Source: Flagellimonas algicola (GTDB taxonomy: Bacteria; Bacteroidota; Bacteroidia; Flavobacteriales; Flavobacteriaceae). From it: a DNA stretch of 64,000 nucleotides. Position numbers and translations under genes: made by a program. The first letter of the stretch is position 1; each line of letters starts with the position of its first letter. Shown here piece by piece: positions 1-9,070 of the stretch. The stretch is taken from the NCBI RefSeq assembly GCF_005937185.1, contig NZ_VCNI01000001.1, positions 1,298,657 through 1,362,656 of the forward strand. The letters run 5' to 3'. The notes beneath the pieces are model-generated. The model made no database searches. It had not been told where the DNA came from and saw only the letters and a program-made list of their open reading frames with translations.

Positions 1-74
1 TTTTTTTTCTCCTTGCAAGCGTGGGTCACCAAGATGACCAGAAATACAAGAAACAATTTTATTGCTGACTTCAT
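1..74 (-). CDS. Lipoprotein N-terminus, partial (runs off the window start)
   Basis: On the minus strand an ATG at 72-74 opens a frame that starts MKSAIKLFLVFLVILVTHAC followed by Lys/Glu residues and continues past the window edge. This is a classic lipoprotein signal peptide, with a basic start, a hydrophobic core and a lipobox cysteine at residue 20. It begins 16 nt after the stop codon of the phosphorylase gene, so it is probably the next gene of the same operon. A secreted glycan-binding protein or glycoside hydrolase would fit, but only 24 codons are visible and no function can be assigned. Confidence 0.6.
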   Translation of the reverse strand, partial: MKSAIKLFLVFLVILVTHACKEKK

Positions 75-90
75 AATACGATTTTTTCAT

Positions 91-3000
91 TCATCTTAAT
101 CGATCCTGTTTAAGGTTAACAATGATGCACCTGATCTCATCGCATCTGTTAAACAGCTCCTTACTATGCTTTAAGTCAAGACTTAGTGAATCAAAACTAG
201 TTTTGCTGTTGTTTTTATCCAGTACAACCACGGTTTCTTCATCCGAAATATTATAAATGATAGGAACCTGGCAATACGTAAAGCATAGGGCATCCTTTTC
301 TATCTGTATTTCCCTTAGCTGGGCATTCACATCCACAAAACGGAAGCTAGCGGGTGATTCCAAAAACTCGCTCTTTCTAAGCAATACCGGGTCAAATTTG
401 AGTTTCCCTCCATCTACAAAAACTCCCAATTCGCCAAACCTGCTCAAAATATCCTCCTTTACCTGCCCTGTCATTCCTGGTTGCTGAGCTCCTTTGCCCG
501 CAGGAGTATGGGAATACGGATCGGTGGGAAATGCACCATACAGCTCTGGGGATTTGTGTACCCCGATTCCTTCATTGATTTCATAAAAATGTTCCAGTAA
601 TTTACCAACAACAATATCGTTGGCACTTTGTTTTATGGCTTCCACTGAACATTCCATGACGGCCAACAGTAATTTGGACACCATATGCCAATAAATGGAG
701 CCTAGGCCCTCGTATCCGTAAAATGTACCAGATCTTCCGGTGAATGCCTTGTGGTTAAATACCTCTTCAAAAATTTGGTGCAGTAGTTCAGAATCTTTTT
801 CCGCGAGTTTGGCATAAGTCGTATCCGACAAAGTCTGTAACGCTTCTTCCAAGTCTGCAGCATTTTTAAAATCTCCATTAAAATGATAGGCCCCATTGAT
901 ATCTTTTTCAATAATTTTTAGATTGTCGTCATGTACCAATGCTGACAGCAATTCTGAGGTTTTGACCTGCCCATCTGGAATGGTGTTTTTATCCATGAAT
1001 GAAGGCAAATCTTTGTTCGGATACAGTAAATAACTATACTGGTCCGGTCTGAACAGTTTGCTCTTTTTTAGTCCATCCAATACCTCCAAGTATTGTTCTG
1101 GTGTTAGGTAACCAGAACTTAACACTGCAACCTGTCCTTCCAGCATTTCGCTCAAATAGGAAATGGAAGCGGTATCATTTTCATTTATTGTCATCAAGTT
1201 ATAGGCATGGTACATGCCATCCTGTCGTTTATTGGCAATGATGGAATGTTCCAAAAATTCCAAGGCAACCGATACAGTATGTTTTAGGTCATTCAACGAG
1301 AGCACGGATTTTTGTCCCGAAAATGAATTTTCGTAAATGTTTGATCGGAACAAGCTTCCAGCCTGACCCAATTGTGCTACAATTAGGTATCGCTCCTTGT
1401 CTTCTATACTTTCTGAAAGTAAATGGCGAAAATCATCCAGGCATTTGGCAATATTTACAAAAAACTCGCCTACCTCATTCGAAATAAGGATTTCCTTGAC
1501 TTCAGACCCGTCAAGCAATTCTTCGAAGAACTTTAGAAACCTCCTCAAATAATACAAGGTAACCATGGACACCCCGTTGCCGACAAGGGCGTTGTTCGCA
1601 TCATTCCATTCAGGGCGTTGGGTATTCATCCATATCCCACCTTCTGGTACTAGGTTGGACAATTTGGACAGTACCGTTGCCAATATTTTTTCCAAGAAAT
1701 TGGCTCGATGTATGGTAAGGTTGCCGGTCGTCAGCAAAGCTCCATCCGCCCCCAGTTTGGCTCTTCTGTTGCGAATGCTCTTATCCAGCTCGTCATCAAA
1801 CTCAATAGTATCCTTTGGATTCTTTACAATATCTTCAAAACTCTTGATTTTGTAAGGCACATTGGCATATACAAAGAGATCCTTATCAAAATAACGCTCT
1901 AATTTACCCGGATAATGATCTTGAACAAACTCCAAGAATTTCAGCAAATAAATGATTTGATGATCCCCCCAATACCCAATATATGACCATGGATCATCCG
2001 GCTCCACTATTTCCCAATCAAAGCCTCCTTTGGTTATTCGGTATGGATTGTATCCGTCAAAAGTGGTAGCGTTCAGGAATTTATGGATCATGTTCTCAAT
2101 AAATTCAGGATACGAATGGGCCAGAGCCTCCCAATTTTGGAAAATGTCACGCCAGTTTCCTTCGTAATCCAGAATTTTGGAACCGTCCACTTCATTTCTT
2201 GTATTAATGGAGAATCTGTTCCAAGGCCTACTGGGGTCTCCATGCCTTCTACTAAACTTCAGGGGCATATATTCCAAACAAAGACGTACAAAATCATTAT
2301 CTGCACTTTGCTCGGTTATTTTCTTAAGCGAGCTTAGGGTAAATGTTTCAGGCAATTCCGCAAGCGTATTTGCAGCATTTTTGTAGACTTCTTTATTGGC
2401 CTTGGATAGGTAATCCATGAAATCCCATTTCTCAATCTGATAGCCATCATCGAAAATACCGCCTCTCATAATGTTAAAGAGGGTATTGGAAAAATGACGG
2501 GTATCCCGTAAGCTATCAGAAGTGTGTTGTAGCCCGTCTGAAGCTGCTGTTAACCCAATAAGTTGTTTTGTACCGTTCTCAATATCTGCATTTACTTTAT
2601 TGACAAGGGAAGCCGGATTCCCAAGTGAAGCCATAATGTTGGCAATGGATGCATGGTTTTGGTTTACATTCAAAACAATCATCCAGTCTTTATTGGATTT
2701 TGGCGTCAACAACAGATTGAAATTTAGAAAATACGCTCCCTTTTCCGCTTTAACATCCGTTTCTTGATATACTGTATGTTTTGTTCTAAAGTCATTAAGT
2801 TGAAGGGATGATAGCAGATACTTTGGGTCATCCAAACCTATAGACCAAGCGATATTCGCCTTTAAAGCTTCACTAGGTTCAGCCCTATCCACTATAATTG
2901 CGCTTAAGGCATAAATCCCAATTCCTTGTTTTTCAATTAATTCACTGCGTTTGTACGCATCCACCAAATTGCTTTGTCTGTTCTGAAGATCGCTACTCAC

Positions 3001-3567
3001 CCCATAAGGAATTAGGTTCTGGACTCCATCCAGCACAGAAACCTTAATTTCTCTATCGCTCATACTGACCAAGGATGATTTCCGAACAAACCCATAGGTG
3101 TCACTGGAATTCCATTGATAACTAAATTTCAATTCCAAGTCGTGGTTAATCTCTTCAAACAGAATCTTGTTACCATAAACACTCTTGTATAAGTTCCTGG
3201 TAACATGAAATTTCTCTCTATTCCGATTTGAAAAAGGTTCCCAAATTTCAGGAGCATCGGGTGCATGCACAACAATAATGGTTTTGCTTCCGGTAATCTC
3301 AGCGGATTCAGTAATCTTATCGTCCGTGTAATACGGAAACAGCGAATATTCGGTATTCTTTCGTCCTGCAGAAAGTCCCCCATTGCTTGAGATAAACATC
3401 CAATGATCTGAATCACTAACGATGCTCATAAAGAACGGTCTTAATTTATCGCTATCTGAAATCTTAAAAAAGCCTTCATTACCTATTTGAACCTGTTCCA
3501 TTTTCTTGGTATTAACTGCTTTGGTTTTTGTTATTGGTGGTAGTTCACTTATCATTTTCGAATTCAA
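91..3567 (-). CDS. GH149-like beta-1,3-glucan phosphorylase
   Basis: A cytosolic protein of 1158 aa without signal peptide. It probably carries out reversible phosphorolysis of beta-1,3-gluco-oligosaccharides to glucose 1-phosphate. What is seen: an inverting-phosphorylase-type core with the segment PEWNDANNALVGNG around residues 653-666, whose Asp656 aligns by position with the general acid of GH94-type enzymes, and a length near 1100 aa. GH94 enzymes are mostly about 800 aa (or nearly 3000 aa for cyclic glucan synthases), whereas the GH149 beta-1,3-glucan phosphorylases are about this size and known from laminarin loci of Bacteroidota. The gene lies 4 nt after the sugar transporter and downstream of GH16, which supports a laminarin role. 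The GH149 assignment is from memory of the family; a related GH94/GH161 phosphorylase is the alternative. Confidence 0.68.
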   Translation of the reverse strand: MNSKMISELPPITKTKAVNTKKMEQVQIGNEGFFKISDSDKLRPFFMSIVSDSDHWMFISSNGGLSAGRKNTEYSLFPYYTDDKITESAEITGSKTIIVVHAPDAPEIWEPFSNRNREKFHVTRNLYKSVYGNKILFEEINHDLELKFSYQWNSSDTYGFVRKSSLVSMSDREIKVSVLDGVQNLIPYGVSSDLQNRQSNLVDAYKRSELIEKQGIGIYALSAIIVDRAEPSEALKANIAWSIGLDDPKYLLSSLQLNDFRTKHTVYQETDVKAEKGAYFLNFNLLLTPKSNKDWMIVLNVNQNHASIANIMASLGNPASLVNKVNADIENGTKQLIGLTAASDGLQHTSDSLRDTRHFSNTLFNIMRGGIFDDGYQIEKWDFMDYLSKANKEVYKNAANTLAELPETFTLSSLKKITEQSADNDFVRLCLEYMPLKFSRRHGDPSRPWNRFSINTRNEVDGSKILDYEGNWRDIFQNWEALAHSYPEFIENMIHKFLNATTFDGYNPYRITKGGFDWEIVEPDDPWSYIGYWGDHQIIYLLKFLEFVQDHYPGKLERYFDKDLFVYANVPYKIKSFEDIVKNPKDTIEFDDELDKSIRNRRAKLGADGALLTTGNLTIHRANFLEKILATVLSKLSNLVPEGGIWMNTQRPEWNDANNALVGNGVSMVTLYYLRRFLKFFEELLDGSEVKEILISNEVGEFFVNIAKCLDDFRHLLSESIEDKERYLIVAQLGQAGSLFRSNIYENSFSGQKSVLSLNDLKHTVSVALEFLEHSIIANKRQDGMYHAYNLMTINENDTASISYLSEMLEGQVAVLSSGYLTPEQYLEVLDGLKKSKLFRPDQYSYLLYPNKDLPSFMDKNTIPDGQVKTSELLSALVHDDNLKIIEKDINGAYHFNGDFKNAADLEEALQTLSDTTYAKLAEKDSELLHQIFEEVFNHKAFTGRSGTFYGYEGLGSIYWHMVSKLLLAVMECSVEAIKQSANDIVVGKLLEHFYEINEGIGVHKSPELYGAFPTDPYSHTPAGKGAQQPGMTGQVKEDILSRFGELGVFVDGGKLKFDPVLLRKSEFLESPASFRFVDVNAQLREIQIEKDALCFTYCQVPIIYNISDEETVVVLDKNNSKTSFDSLSLDLKHSKELFNRCDEIRCIIVNLKQDRLR

Positions 3568-3571
3568 TATG

Positions 3572-5113
3572 TTATGTCCTTATCAGCAAATCTTCCACCT
3601 CCTCCAATGTTTTACCTTTTGTTTCTATCACAAAACGGTGAACAAAAAGGAATGCTATGGCAGAAAATATTGCGTAAATGGCAAATGTCCATGTAGGGCC
3701 AAGGTTGGTCAGCTCCCAAGGAAAAATTTGGGTCACCGAAAAGCTAACCAAGGAATTGAAAAAGCCCACCACAGAAATGGCAATGCCCTTAATTTTATTT
3801 GGAAAAATCTCCGATATCAAGGTCCACATCACCGGCCCTAATGAAATAGCAAATGCTGCCACATACAGTAAAATGGCTATTAGAACCCATGTGGCATTGA
3901 TGTCGATGAAATTGGTGACTTGGTTCCGCTTAAAATCCAAAAATTGTTGAGAGGTGAGTTTTTCCCGTATTTCTTCAAACAAGGCTTTTTGACTATCATA
4001 ACTCTTGCCCTCCAATTCTGTCAATGCAACGTAAATCTGGTAGTCATCCACCTTCCTCAAAGAGGACTCTTTAAACTCATAGCTGGCATTGTTAAAGGCC
4101 ATAGTAGCCATTAGTAATGCTATGGTCATCACCCCAGAACCTATTAAAAGTAGTGGTTTTCTTCCCAACTTGTCAATTAGCCAAATGGCCACTAGTGTAA
4201 AAACCAAGTTGGTGAGACCTACCACGATAGCCTGTAAAAAGGAGGAATCTGTACTGCCACCCGCTTGTTCAAAAATGGTGGGGGCATAGTAAAAAATGGC
4301 ATTGATTCCCGTAATTTGCTGGAAGAATGCTACACCAAGAGCAATGATCATGATGGTAGCATATTTGCTTTTGAACAAATCTGCCAAACGTCCTTTTTTC
4401 TCCTTTTTCTCCAGTCCTCTTTGAATTTCCAGCACGGTTACTTCCGCATATTCCTCCCCTCCTATTTTTTGTAGAATTTTGCGGGCCAACTTGACTTTGT
4501 TCAATTTTAAGATCAACCATCGAGGACTTTGCGGTACAGTAAACAAGGATAGGAAGTATATAGTTGCTGGAATAGCCTCTACTCCTAGCATCCATCTCCA
4601 ACTTTCATCCCCATAATTCACTAAAAAGTAATTGGAAAAGTAGGCCACCGATATACCAATGACTATGTTTAGTTGGTTAAAAGAAACCAAACTGCCCCTT
4701 AGCCTGGGAGGTGCAATTTCCGCAATGTAGATGGGTGCTATCAAAATAGCTCCACCAATACCAACTCCTCCAATAATTCGAGCAATAATGAACTCGGTAT
4801 AGCCAGTAGCCAATGCCGACCATGTAGCTGAAACTGCAAACAGCGCAGCAACTACAATAAGCACCTTTTTTCTCCCAAATCTATCCGCGAGGGGTCCAGC
4901 CATCAAATTTCCGGCCATGGCACCAAAAATGACACAGCCCACGGCAAATCCAAGCATGGCATCTGTCATTTCAAAATAGGTGGTAATGCCTTTAATCGCA
5001 CCAGATATTACCGCGCTATCAAAGCCTAATAGAAATCCTCCAAGAGCCACTATCAGACTAATGAGCACCGTATAGGATTTGTTCATTTTAACTACTTGTT
5101 CATGCTGTGACAT
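3572..5113 (-). CDS. MFS sugar transporter, sugar porter (XylE/GLUT) family
   Basis: An inner-membrane sugar symporter of 513 aa with 12 predicted membrane segments. Sugar-porter signatures are clear: GFLLGFDSAVISGA at 26-39, the loop 2-3 motif ADRFGRKK at 76-83, QSPRWL near 195-200, QQITGINAIFYYAP near 265-278, DKLGRKP near 314-320 and ETKGKTLEEVE near the C-terminus. An unusual soluble stretch of about 65 residues (341-407) sits between TM9 and TM10, predicted to face the periplasm. The gene is between the glycan-binding lipoprotein and the phosphorylase (4-nt gap), so it most likely imports glucose or short beta-1,3-gluco-oligosaccharides for cytosolic phosphorolysis. The substrate is inferred from context only. 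Confidence 0.88.
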   Translation of the reverse strand: MSQHEQVVKMNKSYTVLISLIVALGGFLLGFDSAVISGAIKGITTYFEMTDAMLGFAVGCVIFGAMAGNLMAGPLADRFGRKKVLIVVAALFAVSATWSALATGYTEFIIARIIGGVGIGGAILIAPIYIAEIAPPRLRGSLVSFNQLNIVIGISVAYFSNYFLVNYGDESWRWMLGVEAIPATIYFLSLFTVPQSPRWLILKLNKVKLARKILQKIGGEEYAEVTVLEIQRGLEKKEKKGRLADLFKSKYATIMIIALGVAFFQQITGINAIFYYAPTIFEQAGGSTDSSFLQAIVVGLTNLVFTLVAIWLIDKLGRKPLLLIGSGVMTIALLMATMAFNNASYEFKESSLRKVDDYQIYVALTELEGKSYDSQKALFEEIREKLTSQQFLDFKRNQVTNFIDINATWVLIAILLYVAAFAISLGPVMWTLISEIFPNKIKGIAISVVGFFNSLVSFSVTQIFPWELTNLGPTWTFAIYAIFSAIAFLFVHRFVIETKGKTLEEVEDLLIRT

Positions 5114-5168
5114 ATATCCTTTTGGTTATAGGTTGCTTATTGGGTGCTTAATTTTAAGAATTGAATAG

Positions 5169-5187
5169 GCCGAACAGCCAGTCCGAC
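5169..5187 (-). other. Intercistronic hairpin before the MFS gene
   Basis: The 144-nt gap between the PKD lipoprotein and the MFS gene contains a 7-bp stem (5169-5175 with 5181-5187, including G-T pairs) and a 5-base loop. No U-run follows on the minus strand, so it is not a clear terminator. It could be a processing or stabilising element that separates expression of the surface genes from that of the transporter and phosphorylase. Confidence 0.3.
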
Positions 5188-5257
5188 CCATTCATTAACA
5201 ATCAATTCTCTAATTCACACGATCATTCCTGAAATCAAGAACAATTTCTTTCAACTA

Positions 5258-8173
5258 CTAGATTTCGGTTACTACCACATCATCTATAATAACTTCACCA
5301 GCGCAAGTACCGGCTCCACCGCAGGTAGCTTGGATAAGCAGTGAGATGCCTTCTTCGATATTGGAATCCGTTGTGAACGTTCCAGTGTAGGTTTGCCAAA
5401 CATCAACCGTAGTTACATCCATGGCGTTACCTAAATCATGCGCTACCGCAGGATCAGTCGTAAATTCAGAGAACGCCAGTACTTGTAGTATGGCACCATC
5501 CACAAAACTGGTGGTAATCTTATATCTAAATTCTACTTGAACACCTTGATTCCCAGCTATGCTAGAAGCAAATCGCTCTTGTTTGATGTTTGGCACTTGG
5601 GCTGGGCCTGAAGTTAGTCTAGCTGAGTAAGTACCCGTATTTGCGTCGGTATCGATAACCGCCACTGCACCGCCACCGTCATTCAATTGCCAGCATGCTG
5701 CATCACCCGAATTGGCCTCAAATCCACCATTTGACAACAATTCACCACTTGGAGGTGCCGGGCATCCGCCTCCACCACCGCCAGCGGATCTATAGAAATA
5801 GATATTGTCCAAATAGATATCGTGTGGATCGGTATTGGCACTGCCATCGCCATTGAACTGACCATCAAACTTCATTTGGATCACGCTAGCCCAGGTCATT
5901 CCCGTGAAATCCCCAATAGGCAGGTCCACGCTGTTCCATGAGCCCGGTGTCACTGGCACCACAACAAGTACTTCGCCAGCCCCAGTACCACTGTTGATGG
6001 GGCTTATCTTCACCTGCCTGTCAGTTCCACTGGGCACCCAGATATCCACATGAACAAACTCCATGGCTGAAGCATCCTGTGCATTCCCTGAAAAGTCGGT
6101 TCCCTGAAAGTTGAAGGTTGGATAGGCCAAGGCCAAATTTCCGTCCCCTGGATCATAGGCAGGGTTCACCAATCCAAATCCGGATTGCCCCCAGTTGGGA
6201 TCATAATCGATTCCCGTTATGTTGGTGTATGTTCCTCCATAAATGGAAATGACATCGGCTGCATCTCTGGCTGGGGGAACGGGGGCCGAAGTGATCGGCA
6301 CACTGCTTCCACCACTGGCTTCCCTATAAAAATAGATGTTATCCAGATAGATATCGTGCGGATCGGTATTGGCACTGCCATCGCCATTGAACTGACCATC
6401 AAACTTCATTTGGATCACGCTATCCCAGGTCATTCCCGTGAAATCCCCAATAGGCAGGTCCACGCTGTTCCATGAGCCTGGTGTCACTGGCACCACAACA
6501 AGTACTTCGCCAGCCCCAGTACCACTGTTGATGGGGCTTATCTTCACCTGCCTGTCAGTTCCACTGGGAACCCAGATATCCACGTGAATGAATTCCATCG
6601 CGGAGGCATCCTGTGCATTCCCAGAAAAGTCGGTTCCTTGATAGTTGAAGGTTGGGTAAGCCAAGGCCAAATTCCCGTCACCAGGATCATAGGCAGGGTT
6701 CACCAAACCAAATCCGGACTGGCCCCAGTTTGGGTCGTAATCAATGCCGGTAACATTAGTATATGTTCCTCCATAAATGGAGATTACATCTGCGGCATCT
6801 CTAGCTGGGGGAACAGGTGCGGAAGTAGTTGGTGCACTGCTTCCTCCACTGGCTTCCCTATAGAAATAAATGTTATCCAGGTAAATATCGTGTGGGTCCG
6901 TATTGGCACTACCATCACCGTTGAACTGGCCATCAAACTTCATTTGGATCACATCGTCCCAGATCATTCCCGTGAAATCGCCAATAGGAAGATCCACGCT
7001 GTTCCATGACCCAGGAGTCAAAGGTACTTCTACCAAAAATTCACCCACACCAGTTCCTCCGCCTCCATTAATTGGGCTTATCTTCACTTGTCTATCTGTA
7101 CCTTCCGGCACCCAAATATCAACATGAAGGAATTCCATCGCCGAAGCGTCTTGCGCGTTCCCGGAGAAATCCGTTCCTTGGAAATTGAACGTTGGATAGG
7201 CCAAGGCAAAATTCCCATCACCAGGATCATACTCGGTATTCACGAACGCCAAACCTGATTGTCCCCAATCTGGATTGTAGTTGATTCCGTCAATGTTCGT
7301 GTAGGTGCCGCCGTATATTGAGATGACATCCGCGGCATCACGAGCAGGTGGTGCTGGCGCAGAGGTAGTTGGCGCATTGCCACCACCTCCAGACATGGTT
7401 TCAACTTGTATTATGTCGTCAATGTAAAAAGTACCTGCGGTCGTTCCAGGACCGTCCACAAACATTGTAAATCTTGAGAAACTATCTTCGGATGTAAAGT
7501 CGAAAGACAACATTTCCCAACCACTGCCTCCATGACTGGCAGTCACCTCTGTGGCCGCCCCTGTTCCTTCCTCAAGTTTAAGAAGAACGTCGATGGCCGC
7601 TTCAGCCCAAAAGTTCATTTGGATGGTCTTATCTGCACTTAAGTCGATAGGTGCTCCCAAATCAAAGAAGAACCCTTCAAACGCTGCTCCGCTGTTGGTT
7701 ATGGCCCCAACTTTGGATGCGGTATTGTTGCTGCCCCCTGGCGCAGGATTATCCAGCACTTCAAATGCAGCCCCGTTGAACGTAGAAGCATCATAAACCA
7801 CATTAGCCCCATCAAAGGTTATGGGCAAAGCCACAGCTTCCGGTACTACAATGACCAGTTCATCTTCAAAGATATCTGAACCTCCAGCAGCGTTCGACGC
7901 CGTTAGGCTTACCGTATACGTACCCGTTCCGTATGTTTTGATTGGGTCTATTTCCGTAGAGGTTGTTCCATCTCCAAAATCCCATTCGTAATTATCTGCA
8001 TTTTCAGAGGTATTGATAAAGGAAACTGTCCCCGTTCCTTCCGTCGTCAATTGGGTAAAGCCAGCCAAAACTTCCGGCAGTACATTTCCTTCATCGTCTT
8101 CTTCACACCCTAAATAGGATACGGCCAAAATCATCAAGCATAAAACTTTAGCCTTGTTTAGCAATTGTTTCAT
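5258..8173 (-). CDS. Multidomain glycan-binding lipoprotein: PKD, CBM-like domain, three tandem repeats, C-terminal binding domain
   Basis: A 971-aa lipoprotein (lipobox LGC, Cys23), probably on the outer-membrane surface. Domains in order: a PKD domain at about 35-110 with the typical YEWDFGDGT core; a beta-sandwich, carbohydrate-binding-like domain at about 115-258; three tandem repeats at 267-440, 447-618 and 625-795, each running from SAP.PPARDAADVISIYGG to DPHDIYLDNIYFYR; a Gly-rich linker; and a CBM4/galactose-binding-like domain at about 808-971 starting LLSNGGFE. No catalytic motif was seen, so its role is presumably to hold beta-glucan at the surface for GH16, as surface glycan-binding proteins do. 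It starts 16 nt after the GH16 stop. The repeats resemble the last domain of the 468-aa lipoprotein of the same operon. Confidence 0.82.
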   Translation of the reverse strand: MKQLLNKAKVLCLMILAVSYLGCEEDDEGNVLPEVLAGFTQLTTEGTGTVSFINTSENADNYEWDFGDGTTSTEIDPIKTYGTGTYTVSLTASNAAGGSDIFEDELVIVVPEAVALPITFDGANVVYDASTFNGAAFEVLDNPAPGGSNNTASKVGAITNSGAAFEGFFFDLGAPIDLSADKTIQMNFWAEAAIDVLLKLEEGTGAATEVTASHGGSGWEMLSFDFTSEDSFSRFTMFVDGPGTTAGTFYIDDIIQVETMSGGGGNAPTTSAPAPPARDAADVISIYGGTYTNIDGINYNPDWGQSGLAFVNTEYDPGDGNFALAYPTFNFQGTDFSGNAQDASAMEFLHVDIWVPEGTDRQVKISPINGGGGTGVGEFLVEVPLTPGSWNSVDLPIGDFTGMIWDDVIQMKFDGQFNGDGSANTDPHDIYLDNIYFYREASGGSSAPTTSAPVPPARDAADVISIYGGTYTNVTGIDYDPNWGQSGFGLVNPAYDPGDGNLALAYPTFNYQGTDFSGNAQDASAMEFIHVDIWVPSGTDRQVKISPINSGTGAGEVLVVVPVTPGSWNSVDLPIGDFTGMTWDSVIQMKFDGQFNGDGSANTDPHDIYLDNIYFYREASGGSSVPITSAPVPPARDAADVISIYGGTYTNITGIDYDPNWGQSGFGLVNPAYDPGDGNLALAYPTFNFQGTDFSGNAQDASAMEFVHVDIWVPSGTDRQVKISPINSGTGAGEVLVVVPVTPGSWNSVDLPIGDFTGMTWASVIQMKFDGQFNGDGSANTDPHDIYLDNIYFYRSAGGGGGGCPAPPSGELLSNGGFEANSGDAACWQLNDGGGAVAVIDTDANTGTYSARLTSGPAQVPNIKQERFASSIAGNQGVQVEFRYKITTSFVDGAILQVLAFSEFTTDPAVAHDLGNAMDVTTVDVWQTYTGTFTTDSNIEEGISLLIQATCGGAGTCAGEVIIDDVVVTEI
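5789..6301 (-). repeat. Tandem repeat copy 3 of the glycan-binding lipoprotein
   Basis: Encodes residues 625-795. Long stretches are identical at nucleotide level to copy 2 (for example 5828-5881 against 6359-6412), including third codon positions, which indicates a recent duplication or gene conversion. Confidence 0.85.
6320..6835 (-). repeat. Tandem repeat copy 2 of the glycan-binding lipoprotein
   Basis: Encodes residues 447-618. Very close to copy 3 in DNA and protein, and more distant from copy 1. Confidence 0.85.
6854..7375 (-). repeat. Tandem repeat copy 1 of the glycan-binding lipoprotein
   Basis: Encodes residues 267-440. The same domain as copies 2 and 3, with two extra residues in a Gly-rich loop near 370-374 and clearly more synonymous divergence, so it is the oldest-diverged copy. 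Confidence 0.8.
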
Positions 8174-8189
8174 TTTAGTATAAATTAGT

Positions 8190-9038
8190 TTAGTTAGCTT
8201 CTATTCCTTCGTATACCCTTACATAATCCACCAACATGGTTTGAGGGAATACAGTTTCTGCATTGGGGCTGCCCACAAAGGTTCCTCCCACGGCAAGATT
8301 CATTAGGATGTAAAAAGGCTTGTTGAACACCCAAGTCCCGGTAACATCCTCCGGAGTAATTTGATTGTAGAGTACGTCGTCCACATAAAAGTTGATGTAC
8401 CCTGGCCCCCACTCTATTCCAAAGACATGGAAGCCAGTGTCAAATCGGTCATTTTCCAAAATATATTCCTTGGAAATGGCCTCCCCGGCCGAATAACCAG
8501 GCCCATGAACACTACCAATAAGTACAGATGGATTTTGGCCACGATATTCCATGATGTCAATCTCTCCGGCCGCGGGCCAAGGATTATCATCAATATCCGC
8601 TCCAAGCATCCAGAAAGCTGGCCAAATTCCTTGGCCATAAGGCAGGCGAATCCGCGCTTCAAATCGACCATATTGTTGTTCAAAAAGGTCCTTGGTCAAC
8701 AATCTGGCAGACGTATATTGTGAGTTTTCAAAAGACTCTTGACGTGCTGTTATAAGCAGGAGCCCGTTGTCTACTTTCACGTTTTCAGAACGGTTGGTGT
8801 AGTACTGAAGCTCTTGATTTCCCCAGCCATTGACCCCCGTTCCTATATCATAGCCCCAAATTTGCGGATTGGGAGCTCCTTCTGTATCAAAATTGTCCTC
8901 CATCACCAAGTTGGTAAATGTTACCACCGTTTGGGTATCATCTGTTGTACATCCTGATAAGCAGCACGCCAGAAGTACCACCAAAAATTTTGGAAAACTT
9001 GATTTTATGGTTTTTATGTTTCTAAACTTTATATTCAT
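8190..9038 (-). CDS. GH16 endo-beta-1,3-glucanase (laminarinase) lipoprotein
   Basis: A 282-aa lipoprotein with lipobox LSGC (Cys30) and a single GH16 domain from about residue 42 to the C-terminus. The GH16 active-site signature GEIDIMEYRG is intact, with Glu159 as nucleophile, Asp161 as helper and Glu164 as acid/base. GH16 cleaves internal beta-1,3 (or mixed-linkage) glucan bonds with retention. The sequence around it (WPAFWMLG before, SVHGPGY after) is the usual laminarinase type. It lies 32 nt after the upstream lipoprotein and 16 nt before the PKD lipoprotein, and probably works at the cell surface to release laminari-oligosaccharides. Agarase or carrageenase activity is less likely given the sequence and neighbours. 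Confidence 0.9.
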   Translation of the reverse strand: MNIKFRNIKTIKSSFPKFLVVLLACCLSGCTTDDTQTVVTFTNLVMEDNFDTEGAPNPQIWGYDIGTGVNGWGNQELQYYTNRSENVKVDNGLLLITARQESFENSQYTSARLLTKDLFEQQYGRFEARIRLPYGQGIWPAFWMLGADIDDNPWPAAGEIDIMEYRGQNPSVLIGSVHGPGYSAGEAISKEYILENDRFDTGFHVFGIEWGPGYINFYVDDVLYNQITPEDVTGTWVFNKPFYILMNLAVGGTFVGSPNAETVFPQTMLVDYVRVYEGIEAN

Positions 9039-9070
9039 AACCCTATTTTTTCTATTGATTGAACACCTTT

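Noticed and set aside
6584..7009. 141-codon plus-strand frame opposite the tandem repeats
   Set aside because: Antisense shadow of a well-supported gene; similar shadows occur opposite the other repeat copies.
5789..7375. Could the repeated DNA be a CRISPR or an insertion element?
   Set aside because: Units are about 530 bp, in frame, and encode a folded domain within one gene.
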